DNA of 64,000 nt from Kiritimatiellia bacterium (GTDB lineage Bacteria; Verrucomicrobiota; Kiritimatiellia; UBA8416; JADHWI01), in NCBI GenBank assembly GCA_030744755.1, contig JASLPY010000005.1, forward strand, positions 57,043 to 121,042, read 5' to 3'. Below the pieces are notes generated by a model. The model saw only the letters and a list, made by a program, of their open reading frames with translations. It did no database searches and was not told the DNA's origin. Position numbers and translations under genes: made by a program. Shown in pieces: positions 8,936-18,937 of the stretch (its first letter is position 1; each line of letters begins with the position of its first letter).

Positions 8936-9331
8936 TCAGGAATCGAACCGCCGCACCTCTGCGGCGACCATGTCTTCCCAGAGGCTCATATGTTTCTTGG
9001 GGTGCTCGTGCAGGTGGACCCCCGCGACAGACGACACGCCTGTGTCGTCCGGCCGAGACCAGGCAACGTACCCGTGTAGCTTGAGTTCATGTGTTGTCAC
9101 ATGGTGGATAACAGTAATCCACAGCTTCACGGTTGCGCCCTGATTGATCGGTTCCTTCGCGGATATCTGCACTCCGGTCATCGCGACATCACGAAGCGTT
9201 CCGTGGAACTGTGGAGAATGAACATGGAAACCAAAAGGGGCGGAAACAACAGCAATACCAACAGGCAGCTCATGCATAATGCGCCTGCTGTGCCGATTCT
9301 CTTCCCTGGCGTTATTAAGAGACAGAACCAT
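8936..9331 (-). CDS. PilZ-domain protein (putative cyclic-di-GMP effector)
   Basis: A 131-residue single-domain protein. The N-terminal basic patch (RHSRR near 13-17) and the later D-x-[AS]-x-x-G motif (RDVAMTGVQI) followed by beta strands match the PilZ cyclic-di-GMP binding fold, although the canonical RxxxR spacing is not perfect. It would act in the cytosol as a second-messenger sensor; no output domain is present. A promoter-like pair lies upstream at 9440-9468. It stands alone and converges with the thymidylate synthase-like gene. Confidence 0.65.
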   Translation of the reverse strand: MVLSLNNAREENRHSRRIMHELPVGIAVVSAPFGFHVHSPQFHGTLRDVAMTGVQISAKEPINQGATVKLWITVIHHVTTHELKLHGYVAWSRPDDTGVSSVAGVHLHEHPKKHMSLWEDMVAAEVRRFDS

Positions 9332-9532
9332 ATTCAGCTGTCAGCCGTGCTCCACGTACTTCCCGCACCCACAAATAGCGTGCGAACGTTCCGGGGACAG
9401 AAGAACAAACCAAGAGTCTAAGTATGCAATCGAGCTGAAAGTATATGATAATTGTGACAATACTGCAAGTTAATTTGTGCAGCGTTCATGTGTTTGCACG
9501 GGGTGGCCCACCCACATGCGTACGACCCCGCC
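9332..9532. other. Intergenic region between PilZ and ApbE genes
   Basis: About 200 bp without a convincing gene. It holds the leader and promoter of the PilZ gene. I see no strong terminator hairpin for the ApbE operon. Confidence 0.5.
9440..9468 (-). promoter_or_regulatory. Candidate sigma70 promoter of the PilZ gene
   Basis: Minus-strand TTGCAG (9463-9468), 17 bp, then TATACT (9440-9445). It lies about 110 bp upstream of the PilZ start codon. Confidence 0.45.
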
Positions 9533-10585
9533 TCACCTTCCTATAACAATCACTGAATCCTTGTACTGTGGTAAGGCTTGAAAATACTTTCCGAAGCCTG
9601 GAGAAACGTGGATCTCTATTGGTTGCTTGTCTGGAACCAGGAGAACGTAGGAGTCGGGGAATCTCTCGAGAATGTCGGCGGCACCCTTGATGCCGAGCAC
9701 AAAGAAAGCCGTGGAGAGAGCATCGGCTTCAACCGCCGTCTGCGAAAGCACCGTAACCCCGGCCATTCCGTGAACAGGATAACCGGTTCGCGGGTCGATG
9801 ATGTGGGCATAACGCGTGCCTTCAATGTCAACGAAACGCTCGTAATTACCCGAGGTCGCAATGGCCATGCCCCCAGTCAACTCAACGACGCCAATAAGTT
9901 CACTTCGGTTAAAAGGGTTCCTCACTCCCACGCGCCATGGCGTTTTTTTTCTGGCATACCCGCCACACCGGATGTTCCCCCCCAGGTCAATCATCACGCC
10001 GGAAGGCTCATCGGTCATTATCCGGTCGTAGCAGATGTCTACAGCGTAGCCTTTCGCGATACCCCCGAAGTCGATCGTCGCACCGTCCGCGAGCCCGGCG
10101 GCACCATTGGTCAGTTCCAGGCCGTCGTATCCGGTCTTTGCCTTTGCTGCGCCAACCGTTGCAGGGGCGGGCACGAATTCTGGAATATCTCCCCCGTTGA
10201 AACCCCACAGCTGAATCAGGGGGAAGATGGTCACGTCAAACGCCCCTCCGGTCATCTTCCCATACCGGATACTCAGCTTGAGCAGCTCTTCGGTGACGGG
10301 AGAGATCGAGACGCTGTCCCCTGTCCCTGCGGCCTGGTTGAGCCTGGATATCTCGCTTTTCGGCGAGTAGACGGTTACGAGGCGGTTTACTTCATCCATA
10401 ACGGAACGGGCGGTCTCCACATAAGAATTCGTATTCCCCCTCTCTTCCGCAGGCACTGACACCGCCGCAAAGGTTCCCATGACTTCCCATTCGTGCCTGA
10501 CAGGACTTTCGCTATCTTTCGAACCACAACCGGTTAGAAGAAGGCTCATGACCGTGGCGGTTGAGACTATGCCGTACCAATTCAT
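9533..10585 (-). CDS. apbE: FAD:protein FMN transferase (ApbE family lipoprotein)
   Basis: A 350-residue lipoprotein that attaches FMN covalently to threonine or serine of flavoproteins such as NqrB/C or RnfD/G in the periplasm. The signal ends in the lipobox LLLTGC (Cys20). Family motifs seen are EWEVMGTFAAV at the start of the domain, the GGIAKGYAVD flavin-binding block, and IDPRTGYPVHG near the C-terminus, which carries the metal-binding residues. Its start overlaps the stop of the preceding gene by four bases, so the two are coupled. No flavinylated acceptor gene is visible in the window. Confidence 0.93.
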   Translation of the reverse strand: MNWYGIVSTATVMSLLLTGCGSKDSESPVRHEWEVMGTFAAVSVPAEERGNTNSYVETARSVMDEVNRLVTVYSPKSEISRLNQAAGTGDSVSISPVTEELLKLSIRYGKMTGGAFDVTIFPLIQLWGFNGGDIPEFVPAPATVGAAKAKTGYDGLELTNGAAGLADGATIDFGGIAKGYAVDICYDRIMTDEPSGVMIDLGGNIRCGGYARKKTPWRVGVRNPFNRSELIGVVELTGGMAIATSGNYERFVDIEGTRYAHIIDPRTGYPVHGMAGVTVLSQTAVEADALSTAFFVLGIKGAADILERFPDSYVLLVPDKQPIEIHVSPGFGKYFQALPQYKDSVIVIGR

Positions 10586-11715
10586 GGGGATACCTTTCCG
10601 GGCAGTGATGCAAGAATCTCACGCACGTAGCCGGGACTGGCCATGCGGATGTTGTTGTTGCCTACAAACAGCTCAAGGCCTGCTTGTGTTTCAGTTGAAG
10701 GGGCCAGCTCGTGAAGGGTGTCAAAGGTTGCCTTCGATTCATCTTCTTTCCCGTACGCGTGAAGCACCAGAACGGCATTCCTCAGAAATCCCACGTATGC
10801 CTCCGTGATGTTCTCATCGTCATCATGGGCGGCAAGTGCGTCCTTGAACGCAGTGTGGACCTTGGGAAGCAGGGGCCAGCGGGGAGCCCGTGACAGCCCC
10901 CCTTCCTGCGAGATAAGATCCCCGAGGAAGAACGAGTAAGCCATGCCCTGGTAAATGATACGATTGGCCGGAAGTTGCTTCTCCCCGTTCGCCCGCCGCT
11001 TCCCGAGATACGCCCAGTAGATCGCGTGTGTTTCCGGCAGACGCCAATCAAGCGGACCATATGTACGGTCGATCCGTTGCATCACCCGCAGGTCGAGCGA
11101 GAAATCCCGGGCCAGGTCTCTGGCCAGTTTTGAGTTCACTTCCAGCGCCGCGTAGTCAGGACCTTCTCCGTTAAGCAGCGCCTGGACAGATTCCGCCAGC
11201 TTCATCTTGAAGGTCATGTGTGCCGGGTCCATGTCCTTGCCGATCTTGTGCTGGTAGAGCCAGCCAAGTTCACAGTAGATCCGCGGATCTTCAGGATTTG
11301 CCGGAATGCCCTTGTCGCGCAACAGCCGAACCCCGTTATTGACCCAGCGCCACCTGTCTTCATCGTCAGACATCATAACACTTACGTTATAGGACATGTT
11401 CCAGGCGTGGTACGCCCAGATCTGCGTGCAACTCGGTTCCAGCTGGGTTATCCATTCGGCCAGCTGGGCAAGTTCAAAGAACCTGGCTTCATCCTGGAGA
11501 CGAGTTGCGCGCAACCATAAGACATCGGCAATCAACCCCCTGAATCCTCCCAGGACTACGGTTACGAATGTGACGATGGGAGCCGGGTTGGCAATCCCGG
11601 TCAGGTCCCCTACCCGGTTCGATCTGGTTTCGGAAAGAGAGCGGTTCTGGAAGGCGGCAAGCGCAAGGCAACCAACTGTCGCAACAACAAGAAAGATGTT
11701 TGCTCTTTTGTTCAT
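10582..11715 (-). CDS. Membrane-anchored helical (TPR-like) protein of unknown function
   Basis: A 377-residue protein. One hydrophobic helix at about residues 5-22 (KRANIFLVVATVGCLALAAF) is followed by a second hydrophobic stretch near 44-60 and then a mostly helical, tryptophan- and tyrosine-rich region resembling degenerate TPR units (WITQLEPSCTQIWAYHAWNM). I do not recognise a named family. The start is chosen at 11715 because AAAGGAC precedes that ATG at good distance. It sits between an ABC-2 type exporter and apbE, with only the 63-bp palindromic repeat interrupting the gap to the exporter, so it may belong to the same transcription unit. A role in assembling or regulating the exporter is a guess. 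Confidence 0.6.
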   Translation of the reverse strand: MNKRANIFLVVATVGCLALAAFQNRSLSETRSNRVGDLTGIANPAPIVTFVTVVLGGFRGLIADVLWLRATRLQDEARFFELAQLAEWITQLEPSCTQIWAYHAWNMSYNVSVMMSDDEDRWRWVNNGVRLLRDKGIPANPEDPRIYCELGWLYQHKIGKDMDPAHMTFKMKLAESVQALLNGEGPDYAALEVNSKLARDLARDFSLDLRVMQRIDRTYGPLDWRLPETHAIYWAYLGKRRANGEKQLPANRIIYQGMAYSFFLGDLISQEGGLSRAPRWPLLPKVHTAFKDALAAHDDDENITEAYVGFLRNAVLVLHAYGKEDESKATFDTLHELAPSTETQAGLELFVGNNNIRMASPGYVREILASLPGKVSP

Positions 11716-11769
11716 TAAAAGTCCTTTAACGGCCTGTTGCCCAAGACCTCTCACCGCACATTGTAAGAT

Positions 11770-11832
11770 CTGAATTCTAACGAATTCAGCTACTTTCAAT
11801 CACCATACGTAGCTGAATCCGTGAGGATTCAG
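11770..11832. repeat. 63-bp three-hairpin palindromic repeat (family A, copy 1)
   Basis: Two 20-bp palindromes (CTGAATTCTAACGAATTCAG and CTGAATCCGTGAGGATTCAG) flank a 23-bp centre that itself begins CTAC and ends GTAG, so a third stem can form. A second copy of identical length lies at 26289-26351. The stems are conserved while the central loop differs. It is intergenic, in the style of REP/BIME elements. Confidence 0.8.
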
Positions 11833-11908
11833 ACAGATTCCACTTTGGACAGTTCGCTCTTAATCCCTGTCTCCACGGATGTGGGCGGCCATCCCCATGG
11901 GCTCCGTT

Positions 11909-13285
11909 TCAATTCGCCGCCAGCTCCCGTCGCGACATGCAGTATCCGCCCAACAGGCCAAGGATCCCCGGACAGACAACACCCAGAATCAGTACGGCCC
12001 TTACCACCGTCCACAACGGAACATACACGCCGTCTGCCAGACGACCCAGCGGCGCAATTCCCCTCACCGGAGACAGGGCCATCTCCAGCCCTTCAAGCAT
12101 CGTTTCGCCGACACGTTCCATAACGGATGCTTTGCCGCCGCCATGATCGTGATCGTGATGATCGCACACGGTCAAAGAGCTGCTGAACGCGAAGAAGCCC
12201 ACGATGAGGACAATCGAAGACAGGGAGAATGCGGCAAAGGTTGCAACAGGAAAGGAGAACAGTATTCCGGCCGTGACACCCAATGCCGCCAGAACTACCA
12301 GGTAACAGAAGACCACAAGCAGGGAGCGAACCATGTTAAGTAGAAAACCTCCGGCTGGGGCCAGCAATTCAAGATGGTTGTCACCATGGAAAATCACTGT
12401 GCGGGAAGACCCTTTTGCCGCGTTCTCAAACCTGACGGTCACGTTGCCGCCCGGGGAAATCGTCGAGGCCGGTATCTCGATAAGGTGACGGCCGTCTGCC
12501 ATAGGAATGGGTCCCGTGTTGAACGAATCGCCATTCTTCCCTGCGTCAACTCGCCAGGTGCCCGTGATCTGCCGTGATCCACCAATTGACGAGCCAATGC
12601 GGTAGCGCAGAAACAGGCTTCCCCTGGAGGTGTTCAGCCCTTGCGTATCAAACTCCCACGACAGTGACGCGCCGGGTGCGACAGTTGTTCGCCGGGCCCG
12701 CAGGCGCCGGTATATGAGCTGCATTGTTTCCTCTTCCGACACGTCTTCGGGCATCTGTCCGGTGCGTTTGAGTTCATCAACGGTTCTATGTACCTCCGAG
12801 GACAGATCCACCTCTTTCGGCAAGAACAACCTTCTCGCGGTCAGGACCTGCGAGTTGATCGTGCCGAGGTCTTCCGGTTCCGAGCCGGCGGATCTCAACG
12901 ACATAAACAGCAATGCGTACGTCAGGAGCCCCATGAGCAACAGGAGTACCGCATCCAGTATGACTATGCCGATCCATTTGCCGAACCACAGAAGATACGG
13001 GCCAACGGGTTTTACTACCACAGTCCTTATCTGCTTGTGTTCGACCTCGTGAGACACGGCGCTGCAGGATGCCCAAAGGGTTGCCAATCCGAGGATCACG
13101 CTTCCGGTGCCCAACGTGTAAAGAAGCAATATCTTCACCTCGCTGAGTGCCGTTCCGTCGCCCCTGACGGAAAGGGGTATCCCGAGCGTTACGACGAACA
13201 GTATGACAAGAAGGCATATCAACAGGCGCGACCGGACCGCTGATCTCACGGTCAGAGATGCAATAGCAAGTGTTTTCAAAAACAT
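11909..13285 (-). CDS. ABC-2 type transporter permease (with large extracytoplasmic loop)
   Basis: A 458-residue permease. A first helix (RLLICLLVILFVVTLGIPLS) is followed by two more near 60-80 and 105-130. A soluble insert of about 200 residues comes next, then a cluster of hydrophobic segments (SLLVVFCYLVVLAALGVTAG and following). A histidine-rich cytoplasmic stretch (DHHDHDHGGG) lies near residue 390 and a last helix ends in a basic tail. The start at 13285 (MFLKTLAIASL) follows GAGGCG; the frame is open further upstream but overlaps the ATPase gene. It lies 13 bp after the ATPase stop in a permease-ATPase-permease operon of the ABC-2/GldG-NosY kind. The substrate is unknown. The His/Asp run might bind metal. 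Confidence 0.85.
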   Translation of the reverse strand: MFLKTLAIASLTVRSAVRSRLLICLLVILFVVTLGIPLSVRGDGTALSEVKILLLYTLGTGSVILGLATLWASCSAVSHEVEHKQIRTVVVKPVGPYLLWFGKWIGIVILDAVLLLLMGLLTYALLFMSLRSAGSEPEDLGTINSQVLTARRLFLPKEVDLSSEVHRTVDELKRTGQMPEDVSEEETMQLIYRRLRARRTTVAPGASLSWEFDTQGLNTSRGSLFLRYRIGSSIGGSRQITGTWRVDAGKNGDSFNTGPIPMADGRHLIEIPASTISPGGNVTVRFENAAKGSSRTVIFHGDNHLELLAPAGGFLLNMVRSLLVVFCYLVVLAALGVTAGILFSFPVATFAAFSLSSIVLIVGFFAFSSSLTVCDHHDHDHGGGKASVMERVGETMLEGLEMALSPVRGIAPLGRLADGVYVPLWTVVRAVLILGVVCPGILGLLGGYCMSRRELAAN

Positions 13286-13298
13286 CGCAACGCCTCGT

Positions 13299-14228
13299 TC
13301 AACTGCCTGGTCTGAGATAATCGGCCACGCTTCGTTCTCCAGCCGGCCTGGATCCGGGCTCACTCCTCGCGCTTGCTTCCTTGAGTACGTCCAGGAAGAA
13401 CGTCTCGAGATCCATGGCCGGATGATCCAGCGCGGGTTCCGTCCCGGTTTTCTCCTTAAGAAGCTTGAGCACCTCCTGTGTAAGACCGGGCGGCATTGCC
13501 GGCATCGTAACCCGCAGGCTGTCGCGCTCCTCCAGAAGGTCGCTGACCTGGCCGTGGGCCCGAATCCTGCCCCTGTAGAGGATGGCAATTCGATCGCAGA
13601 CATCTTCAACATCGGCAAGGAGGTGAGAGCAGAGGAGAATTGTCTTTCCGCGGCCAGCCAGCGTCAAGATCAGGTCCTTAACCTGTCGGCATCCAACCGG
13701 GTCCAGGCCCGATGTTGGTTCGTCCAGAATCACGATGTCCGGGTCGTTGATGAGGGCCTGTGCCAATCCGATGCGGCGGGCCATTCCCTTTGAAAACTCT
13801 CCGACCGGCCGGTCGGCGGCATCCACAAGCCCGAGCATTTCCAGGAGTTGTTCCGTCCTTTCTTTCCGAATTCTCTTCTCCAGGGCGAAAAGTTTTCCGT
13901 ACAGATCCAGGGTTTCCCTTGCAGTGAGATAAAGGTAGAGGTGCGATTCCTCCGGAAGGTAGCCGAGCCGTTCTTTGACAGAGACATCCGTCGGCACCCG
14001 CCCGAGTACCCGTACCTGTCCCCGGGTGGCATGCAGCAATCCGAGAACGACCTTGATCGTGGTGCTTTTTCCGGAACCGTTGGGACCCAGCAGCCCAAAG
14101 ACCTCTCCACGCTTTATGCTGATTGAGATATTGTCTACTGCACAAACCTTCGGCCGCCTCCAGAAGTCCTTGAATACCTTCGTCAAGTTCTCAATGACGA
14201 CAACGGATTCGTCTGGTTTTTCGTTCAT
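13299..14228 (-). CDS. ABC-2 type transporter ATP-binding protein
   Basis: A 309-residue ATPase with Walker A (GPNGSGKST), Q-loop region (GYLPEESHLY), signature FSKGMARRIGLAQAL, Walker B (IVILDEPTSGLDP) and switch His (CSHLLADVEDVCD). The signature is FSKGM in place of the canonical LSGGQ, common in the ABC-2 exporter (CcmA/NodI/GldA) branch. The C-terminal 80 residues are a regulatory tail. It lies between two permease genes with gaps of 12-13 bp, so the exporter is probably an ATPase dimer with a heterodimeric membrane part. Confidence 0.92.
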   Translation of the reverse strand: MNEKPDESVVVIENLTKVFKDFWRRPKVCAVDNISISIKRGEVFGLLGPNGSGKSTTIKVVLGLLHATRGQVRVLGRVPTDVSVKERLGYLPEESHLYLYLTARETLDLYGKLFALEKRIRKERTEQLLEMLGLVDAADRPVGEFSKGMARRIGLAQALINDPDIVILDEPTSGLDPVGCRQVKDLILTLAGRGKTILLCSHLLADVEDVCDRIAILYRGRIRAHGQVSDLLEERDSLRVTMPAMPPGLTQEVLKLLKEKTGTEPALDHPAMDLETFFLDVLKEASARSEPGSRPAGERSVADYLRPGS

Positions 14229-14240
14229 GAATCCCGCACC

Positions 14241-15227
14241 TCACTTAATCTCAGCCGACCTGAACGAGAGAACGCCCAGGCAAAGTACTGCCCCGGTGTA
14301 CGCCAGGGCATATACTGCGGTTCCCCAGAGGACACCCATGGGAATGGTACCTCCCCTTGCAAGGTAATCGGCACACCAGAAGTTCTGCCAGTTGGGAACA
14401 ATGCCATAGAGACATCGTCCGACGGCTGATTCGGCGGCCAGTTTCCCAAACCAGTGATCAGAAAGAAGGCCAATTACGAAGAACGCGCCCGTGAGGGTCA
14501 TCGTGGGGACAATGGAGAGTCTCGTCGAGAATGCGAGCGCTATGGCCGCCAGGACAAGAAGCGCGAGCGTAACCAGAATGCCACCCGGGACAATTCGGTG
14601 CTGGATGTGAAGGGAGTAAGGAGCCCATCGTCCTGCCTGGTCGAAAAGGCCGCTCACCAGCAGCACAACAACAAGGCAGCCAAACAGCAGGAAGAACGCA
14701 GAGGATTGGAACGACTTCTTCCACCTGTAGTTGATTATCCCTGCAAGGAGAAAAGCGACGAACGGTGCGCCGATGAGCATTTTCCCCGTCTGCCAGTCGG
14801 TCACGTATCCAAGCAGGGTTGAATTAGATATGAACCGCTCCGCTGTTCTTTCCGCAAGCAGCGTGGAAATGCAGGCACATGCCGAAAACAGGAAGACGAG
14901 AACGGTCACTCCGGCGTACTTCGCCAGAAAGAACAACGCCCTATCAACAGGCTTGCTGAGAACAACGGCTGCCGTCCCGCTGTGCATTTCGCGCGAAAGC
15001 GATGAGCATGCTGCGTAGCCGGAGATGAACAGGCCAAATACCAGGTGAAAAGCCAATCCGCTGTCTCTTGCTATACGGCCGTCTTCTCCAAGGTTGTGCA
15101 TCAGCACCATGGGTATGATTGCCGTAAGCAGAACACAGGTGGCAGAAAGAAGGAGACAGACCGGTTGACGAACAGCTTCCATGGCCGTCAACCTCGCCAA
15201 TGCGAAAAATTTGCTGCGCTGCGACAT
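14241..15227 (-). CDS. ABC-2 type transporter permease
   Basis: A 328-residue integral membrane protein with six or more hydrophobic segments. They include LLLSATCVLLTAIIPMVLMH, LAFHLVFGLFISGYAACSSL, a helix after the SKPVDRALFFLAKY motif typical of ABC-2 permeases, and a terminal helix ending LCLGVLSFRSAEIK. I start at 15227 (MSQRSKFFALARLTAMEAV), which gives the usual amphipathic N-terminal helix; an upstream in-frame codon would add 38 residues with an extra hydrophobic stretch. It is the first gene of the exporter operon, and the pnp terminator lies just upstream. Confidence 0.85.
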   Translation of the reverse strand: MSQRSKFFALARLTAMEAVRQPVCLLLSATCVLLTAIIPMVLMHNLGEDGRIARDSGLAFHLVFGLFISGYAACSSLSREMHSGTAAVVLSKPVDRALFFLAKYAGVTVLVFLFSACACISTLLAERTAERFISNSTLLGYVTDWQTGKMLIGAPFVAFLLAGIINYRWKKSFQSSAFFLLFGCLVVVLLVSGLFDQAGRWAPYSLHIQHRIVPGGILVTLALLVLAAIALAFSTRLSIVPTMTLTGAFFVIGLLSDHWFGKLAAESAVGRCLYGIVPNWQNFWCADYLARGGTIPMGVLWGTAVYALAYTGAVLCLGVLSFRSAEIK

Positions 15228-15317
15228 TATTCTATAAACCAACGGGAATCGGATGGGGCCTAACCAGTGAACCCCAGAATGTTCGCGTACCAGATCCTTT
15301 GAAGCAAGCAACAATAC

Positions 15318-15353
15318 AAAAAAGCACGGACCCGCCATCAAGCGGATCCGTGC
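15318..15353 (-). terminator. Rho-independent terminator of pnp
   Basis: Read on the minus strand, a 12-bp stem (GCACGGATCCGC with GCGGGTCCGTGC, one mismatch), a TTGATG loop and then six T. It lies 30 bp after the pnp stop codon. Confidence 0.9.
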
Positions 15354-15383
15354 GTCTGAAACATTAGTTGTCGGAAATGGACT

Positions 15384-17504
15384 CTACTCTTCCGTGACTT
15401 CGGCGTCTTCCTTGTCGTCCATTTCTTCCAGGGCTTCCCGGCGGCTGAGCTTGATTCTGCCGCGGTCATCGATTCCGATGCACTTCACCCACATCTGGTC
15501 GCCGACCTTGCAGATATCCTCAACACTGTTGATCCTGCGGTTGGCCATTTCGCTGATGTGCACGAGGCCGTCTTTTCCGGGAAGGATCTGGACGAATGCT
15601 CCGAAGTCCTTAACGCCGGTTACGGTGCCGTCGTAGATCTTGCCCTCTTCCGGATCCTCGGAGATCATTTTTACTTCGCGAACGGCGATATCCATGGCTT
15701 CCTTATCAACAGCGAAGACGTTGACCGTACCGTCTTCTTCTATGTCGATCTGGGCCCCGGAAAGCTCGGTGATGCGGCGAATGTTCTTTCCGCCCGGTCC
15801 GATGAGTTCCCCAATCTTCTCGGGGTCGATCGAAAGCTGTTCGATACGCGGAGCAAACTCGGACATCTCCTCCCGAGGGCCAGGAATTACGCTCTCCATG
15901 AAATCGATAATCTCCATGCGAGTCTTCTTCGCCATCTCGAAAGCGCCTTCTACGAGTTCCCATTTCAGCCCGGTGATCTTAAGATCCACCTGGAACCCGG
16001 TGATGCCATCGCGGGTGCCGGCCACCTTGAAGTCCATGTCTCCGCAATGATCCTCCGCACCGAGAATATCAACAACGAGCTCGTCCTTGTTCTCGCTTGC
16101 GAACAGGCCGATGGAGATGCCGGCAACCGGTGACTTGATGGGTACGCCTGCATCCATCATTGCCAACGTGCCTGCGCAGATGCTGGCCATGGATGAGGAT
16201 CCGTTCGATCCCATGATGTCAGACACCAAGCGCATGGTGTAGGGATAATCTTCGGGAATAACGGGCAGCAGGGAGCGCTCAGCGAGTGCTCCGTGACCGA
16301 TTTCACGGCGCCCTGTGAAGCCCAGACGTCCAGTCTCACCAACACAGTACGGCGGGAAGTTGTAATGAAGCATGAACTTCTTCTTTTCAACTCCACCGGT
16401 AATCGCGTCGAGGCCCTGTGTATCGGACTTCGTTCCCAACGTCAATGTGCCCAGCGCCTGGGTTTCTCCCCTGTTGAATACTGCGGACCCGTGCGTTCTC
16501 GGGAGAAGGCCGATCTTGGCAGCGAGAGGTCTGAGTTCGTCGGAAGCTCTGCCGTCAATACGTTTTCCCTTCTCGAGAACGTTCGCGCGAACTACTTCAA
16601 TCTCCAGATCGTCAAACGTTGACCGGAATTCCTCATCGGTCATTTCCTCGAAACGTTCAAGCATGCTCTCCTTGAGCTCGGCGGATACTTCTTTAACAGT
16701 GTCCTGACGCTCGATCTTCCCGGGAATCACGAGTGCCTCCGCGAGTTTCTCTCCGGCAATCTCACGTGCGGCGTTGAGCAATGCCGGATCGATGGTATCC
16801 TCTTCAACGACTTTCTCGGGCAAGCCGAGTTTGCTTCTCAGCTCAAGCTGGGCGTCGACGAGCTTCACACATGCTTCCTGGGCAAGCTTCATCGCGGCGA
16901 CCAGGTCGGCCTCCGACAGTTCGTTGCAGCTGCCTTCTATCATGACGGGGAGTTCACGGCTTCCAGCGTATATGAGATCCAGGTCGCTGTTTTCCATTTC
17001 CTCGTGGGTAGGGTTGATAACGAACTCACCGTTCGTTCTGCCAACTCTCACGCCGGCGATCGGGCCCATGAAGGGGATTTCTGAGATCATCAGTGAAGCG
17101 CTGGATGCGACAATGCTCAGCGCATCGGAATCATTGTTTCCGTCCGCGGAGATCAGCATGTTGTTGATCTGAACGTCATTGTGATATGTCTTGGGGAAGA
17201 GAGGGCGAATGGGACGGTCGGTATATCTTGAGGTAAGGATCTCCTTCTCGCCGGGACGCGCTTCACGTTTGAAGAACCCGCCCGGGAACCTGCCCGCTGC
17301 ATAGAATTTCTCCCGGTACTCTACCTGGAGGGGAAAGTAGTCAATACCTTCGCGAGGTTGCTTTGAGGCGGTCACGGCGGAAAACAGTATCGTGTCTCCC
17401 TGCCTGACTGTCACGGAACCTGCCGCCTGCTGGGCGAGAAGCCCTGCCTCGATTGTAATGGTCTTGTTTCCTACTTCTACTGATACTGATGTTGCATTGT
17501 TCAT
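15384..17504 (-). CDS. pnp: Polyribonucleotide nucleotidyltransferase (PNPase)
   Basis: A 706-residue 3'-5' phosphorolytic exoribonuclease that degrades mRNA using phosphate. The order is standard: first RNase PH domain ([13 protein letters not shown] onward), helical linker, second RNase PH domain with the catalytic block around [20 protein letters not shown] domain ([15 protein letters not shown]) and C-terminal S1 domain ([20 protein letters not shown]). Length is normal for the family. I start at the ATG at 17504 ([12 protein letters not shown]); the frame stays open upstream with a lysine-rich stretch that is not conserved. rpsO precedes it, the near-universal arrangement, and a strong terminator follows. 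Confidence 0.97.
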   Translation of the reverse strand: MNNATSVSVEVGNKTITIEAGLLAQQAAGSVTVRQGDTILFSAVTASKQPREGIDYFPLQVEYREKFYAAGRFPGGFFKREARPGEKEILTSRYTDRPIRPLFPKTYHNDVQINNMLISADGNNDSDALSIVASSASLMISEIPFMGPIAGVRVGRTNGEFVINPTHEEMENSDLDLIYAGSRELPVMIEGSCNELSEADLVAAMKLAQEACVKLVDAQLELRSKLGLPEKVVEEDTIDPALLNAAREIAGEKLAEALVIPGKIERQDTVKEVSAELKESMLERFEEMTDEEFRSTFDDLEIEVVRANVLEKGKRIDGRASDELRPLAAKIGLLPRTHGSAVFNRGETQALGTLTLGTKSDTQGLDAITGGVEKKKFMLHYNFPPYCVGETGRLGFTGRREIGHGALAERSLLPVIPEDYPYTMRLVSDIMGSNGSSSMASICAGTLAMMDAGVPIKSPVAGISIGLFASENKDELVVDILGAEDHCGDMDFKVAGTRDGITGFQVDLKITGLKWELVEGAFEMAKKTRMEIIDFMESVIPGPREEMSEFAPRIEQLSIDPEKIGELIGPGGKNIRRITELSGAQIDIEEDGTVNVFAVDKEAMDIAVREVKMISEDPEEGKIYDGTVTGVKDFGAFVQILPGKDGLVHISEMANRRINSVEDICKVGDQMWVKCIGIDDRGRIKLSRREALEEMDDKEDAEVTEE

Positions 17505-17621
17505 CTTGTTCTTGTCTTTCTTGGTTTTCGGGCGTAGTCGGGGCATGTACCCATGCCGGAGGCGTCTATGCGGTCTGATGACTGGAGTTCGTGGGGTGTA
17601 CCTGATGCAAAACGGAAGGCA

Positions 17622-17885
17622 CTAGCGCCGAATATTCAGCTTCTTTATCAGAGCCTTGTAGCGTTCGGAGTCTTTCTGCTTCAGGTAGTTGAGCAGACGC
17701 CGGCGGGCACTAACCATCTTAATCAGGCCATAACGAGAGCTGTGATCCTTCTTGTGTTGCTTCAGATGCTCCGTGAGTTGCTCAATGCGTTTTGTCAACA
17801 AAGCAACCTGCACGTCAGATGAACCCGTATCCCCGGGGTGCAACTGGTACTCTTCTTGAATGGCTTTCTTATCGATTTGGCTCAT
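17622..17885 (-). CDS. rpsO: 30S ribosomal protein S15
   Basis: An 87-residue S15, a primary 16S rRNA binder of the central domain (typical length 89). Family blocks [34 protein letters not shown] and [12 protein letters not shown] are intact. It sits between ribF and pnp as in many bacteria. About 120 bp separate it from pnp. Confidence 0.97.
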   Translation of the reverse strand: MSQIDKKAIQEEYQLHPGDTGSSDVQVALLTKRIEQLTEHLKQHKKDHSSRYGLIKMVSARRRLLNYLKQKDSERYKALIKKLNIRR

Positions 17886-17952
17886 GCCCCTGACTTGGTC
17901 CCTTGCTTACTTCTCTTTTCTTTTTTCTCTTTTTACTCTAACTCGGGGGCGA

Positions 17953-18924
17953 CTATAGTACGCCAAAGCAGTGGGTGTAAAGCCAATCTTCCAGTTTTTT
18001 TCCAGCAAGAATTTCCCCAGCTTTCTCCACGTCCCGCTCAATATTGTCAACTAGTTCGTCTACGGAATCAAAACGCTTCTCGTCGCGGAGCTTTTCTATA
18101 AAGAAGACCTCGATATCCTTGTCATACAGATTGCGGTTGAGGTCCAGAATGTGCAGTTCCAGTACCGGGTCCTCGGAGCCATCGCCCAGGGTTGGTCTTG
18201 TTCCAAAGCTCAGCACACCACGAAACACATCGCGCTCGGTCACGGCGTAGACAGCGTATATACCCATTGGCGGCAGGGCCTCATTTCCGCACACGAGGTT
18301 GGCCGTTGGATAGCCAAGCTTCCGTCCCAGCTCGCGTCCGTGCGATACGGTGCCCAGGACGCTGAAAGGCCGGCCCAGCATCGTCGCCGGCCCGTCAAGA
18401 TCTCCGTTCGTCACCGCCGACCTGATCCTCGTGCTTGACACTACGTCTCCAGCGTGGCGAACCGGATCAACGACCTCTACCTCCACCCCCCGGCTTGCTG
18501 TCTCCCCGACAAGAAACCGGGCATCACCTGCCCCGCCTCTTCCGAAGTGCCAGTTCTCGCCCACCATGATTCCCTTGAGCGATGGCATGTTATCAAGCAA
18601 ATCCGCAAGGAAGTCCTCGGGAGAGGTGTCAGCGAATTCAGCGGTAAAAGGCAGCAGTATGCAGCCGTGAACCCCGTATCGGCGCAGGAGAATCAGCTTG
18701 TGCTTGTTGCAGGTCAGCAGCGATGGCGCATTCTTGCCCAGCGCCTTCAGGGGGTGTACGTCGAAAGTCAGAACCCAGGATTCGCCGCCGGTTCGGGCTG
18801 CCTCATCGGTCGCACGGCGAATGACCTCCTGGTGGCCGATGTGAACGCCATCAAAGAAACCCGCAGCCAGGATTATGGGCCTCGGCTTGCTACGGAATGA
18901 CGACAGATGTCTCAGAGTTTCCAT
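17953..18924 (-). CDS. ribF: Bifunctional riboflavin kinase / FAD synthetase
   Basis: A 323-residue enzyme that phosphorylates riboflavin to FMN and adenylates FMN to FAD. The N-terminal nucleotidyltransferase domain has GFFDGVHIGHQEVI (the HxGH-type motif) and SSTRIRSAVTNGD. The C-terminal kinase domain has GRELGRKLGYPTANL and the later ELHILDLNRNLYDKDIEV block. I choose the ATG at 18924; an in-frame TTG at 18945 overlaps truB but has poor spacing to a binding site. It lies directly downstream of truB in the nusA cluster. Confidence 0.93.
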   Translation of the reverse strand: METLRHLSSFRSKPRPIILAAGFFDGVHIGHQEVIRRATDEAARTGGESWVLTFDVHPLKALGKNAPSLLTCNKHKLILLRRYGVHGCILLPFTAEFADTSPEDFLADLLDNMPSLKGIMVGENWHFGRGGAGDARFLVGETASRGVEVEVVDPVRHAGDVVSSTRIRSAVTNGDLDGPATMLGRPFSVLGTVSHGRELGRKLGYPTANLVCGNEALPPMGIYAVYAVTERDVFRGVLSFGTRPTLGDGSEDPVLELHILDLNRNLYDKDIEVFFIEKLRDEKRFDSVDELVDNIERDVEKAGEILAGKKLEDWLYTHCFGVL

Positions 18925-18937
18925 GCGGTTCCGTTTG

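Noticed and set aside
8905..8960. tRNA-like T-loop sequence ggttcgattcc on the minus strand
   Set aside because: It codes for the end of the PilZ protein. The five bases on each side do not pair as a T-stem and no acceptor or anticodon arm can be drawn.
9578..10459. A 293-codon plus-strand open frame opposite apbE
   Set aside because: Antisense to a clear ApbE gene; no motif or start signal.
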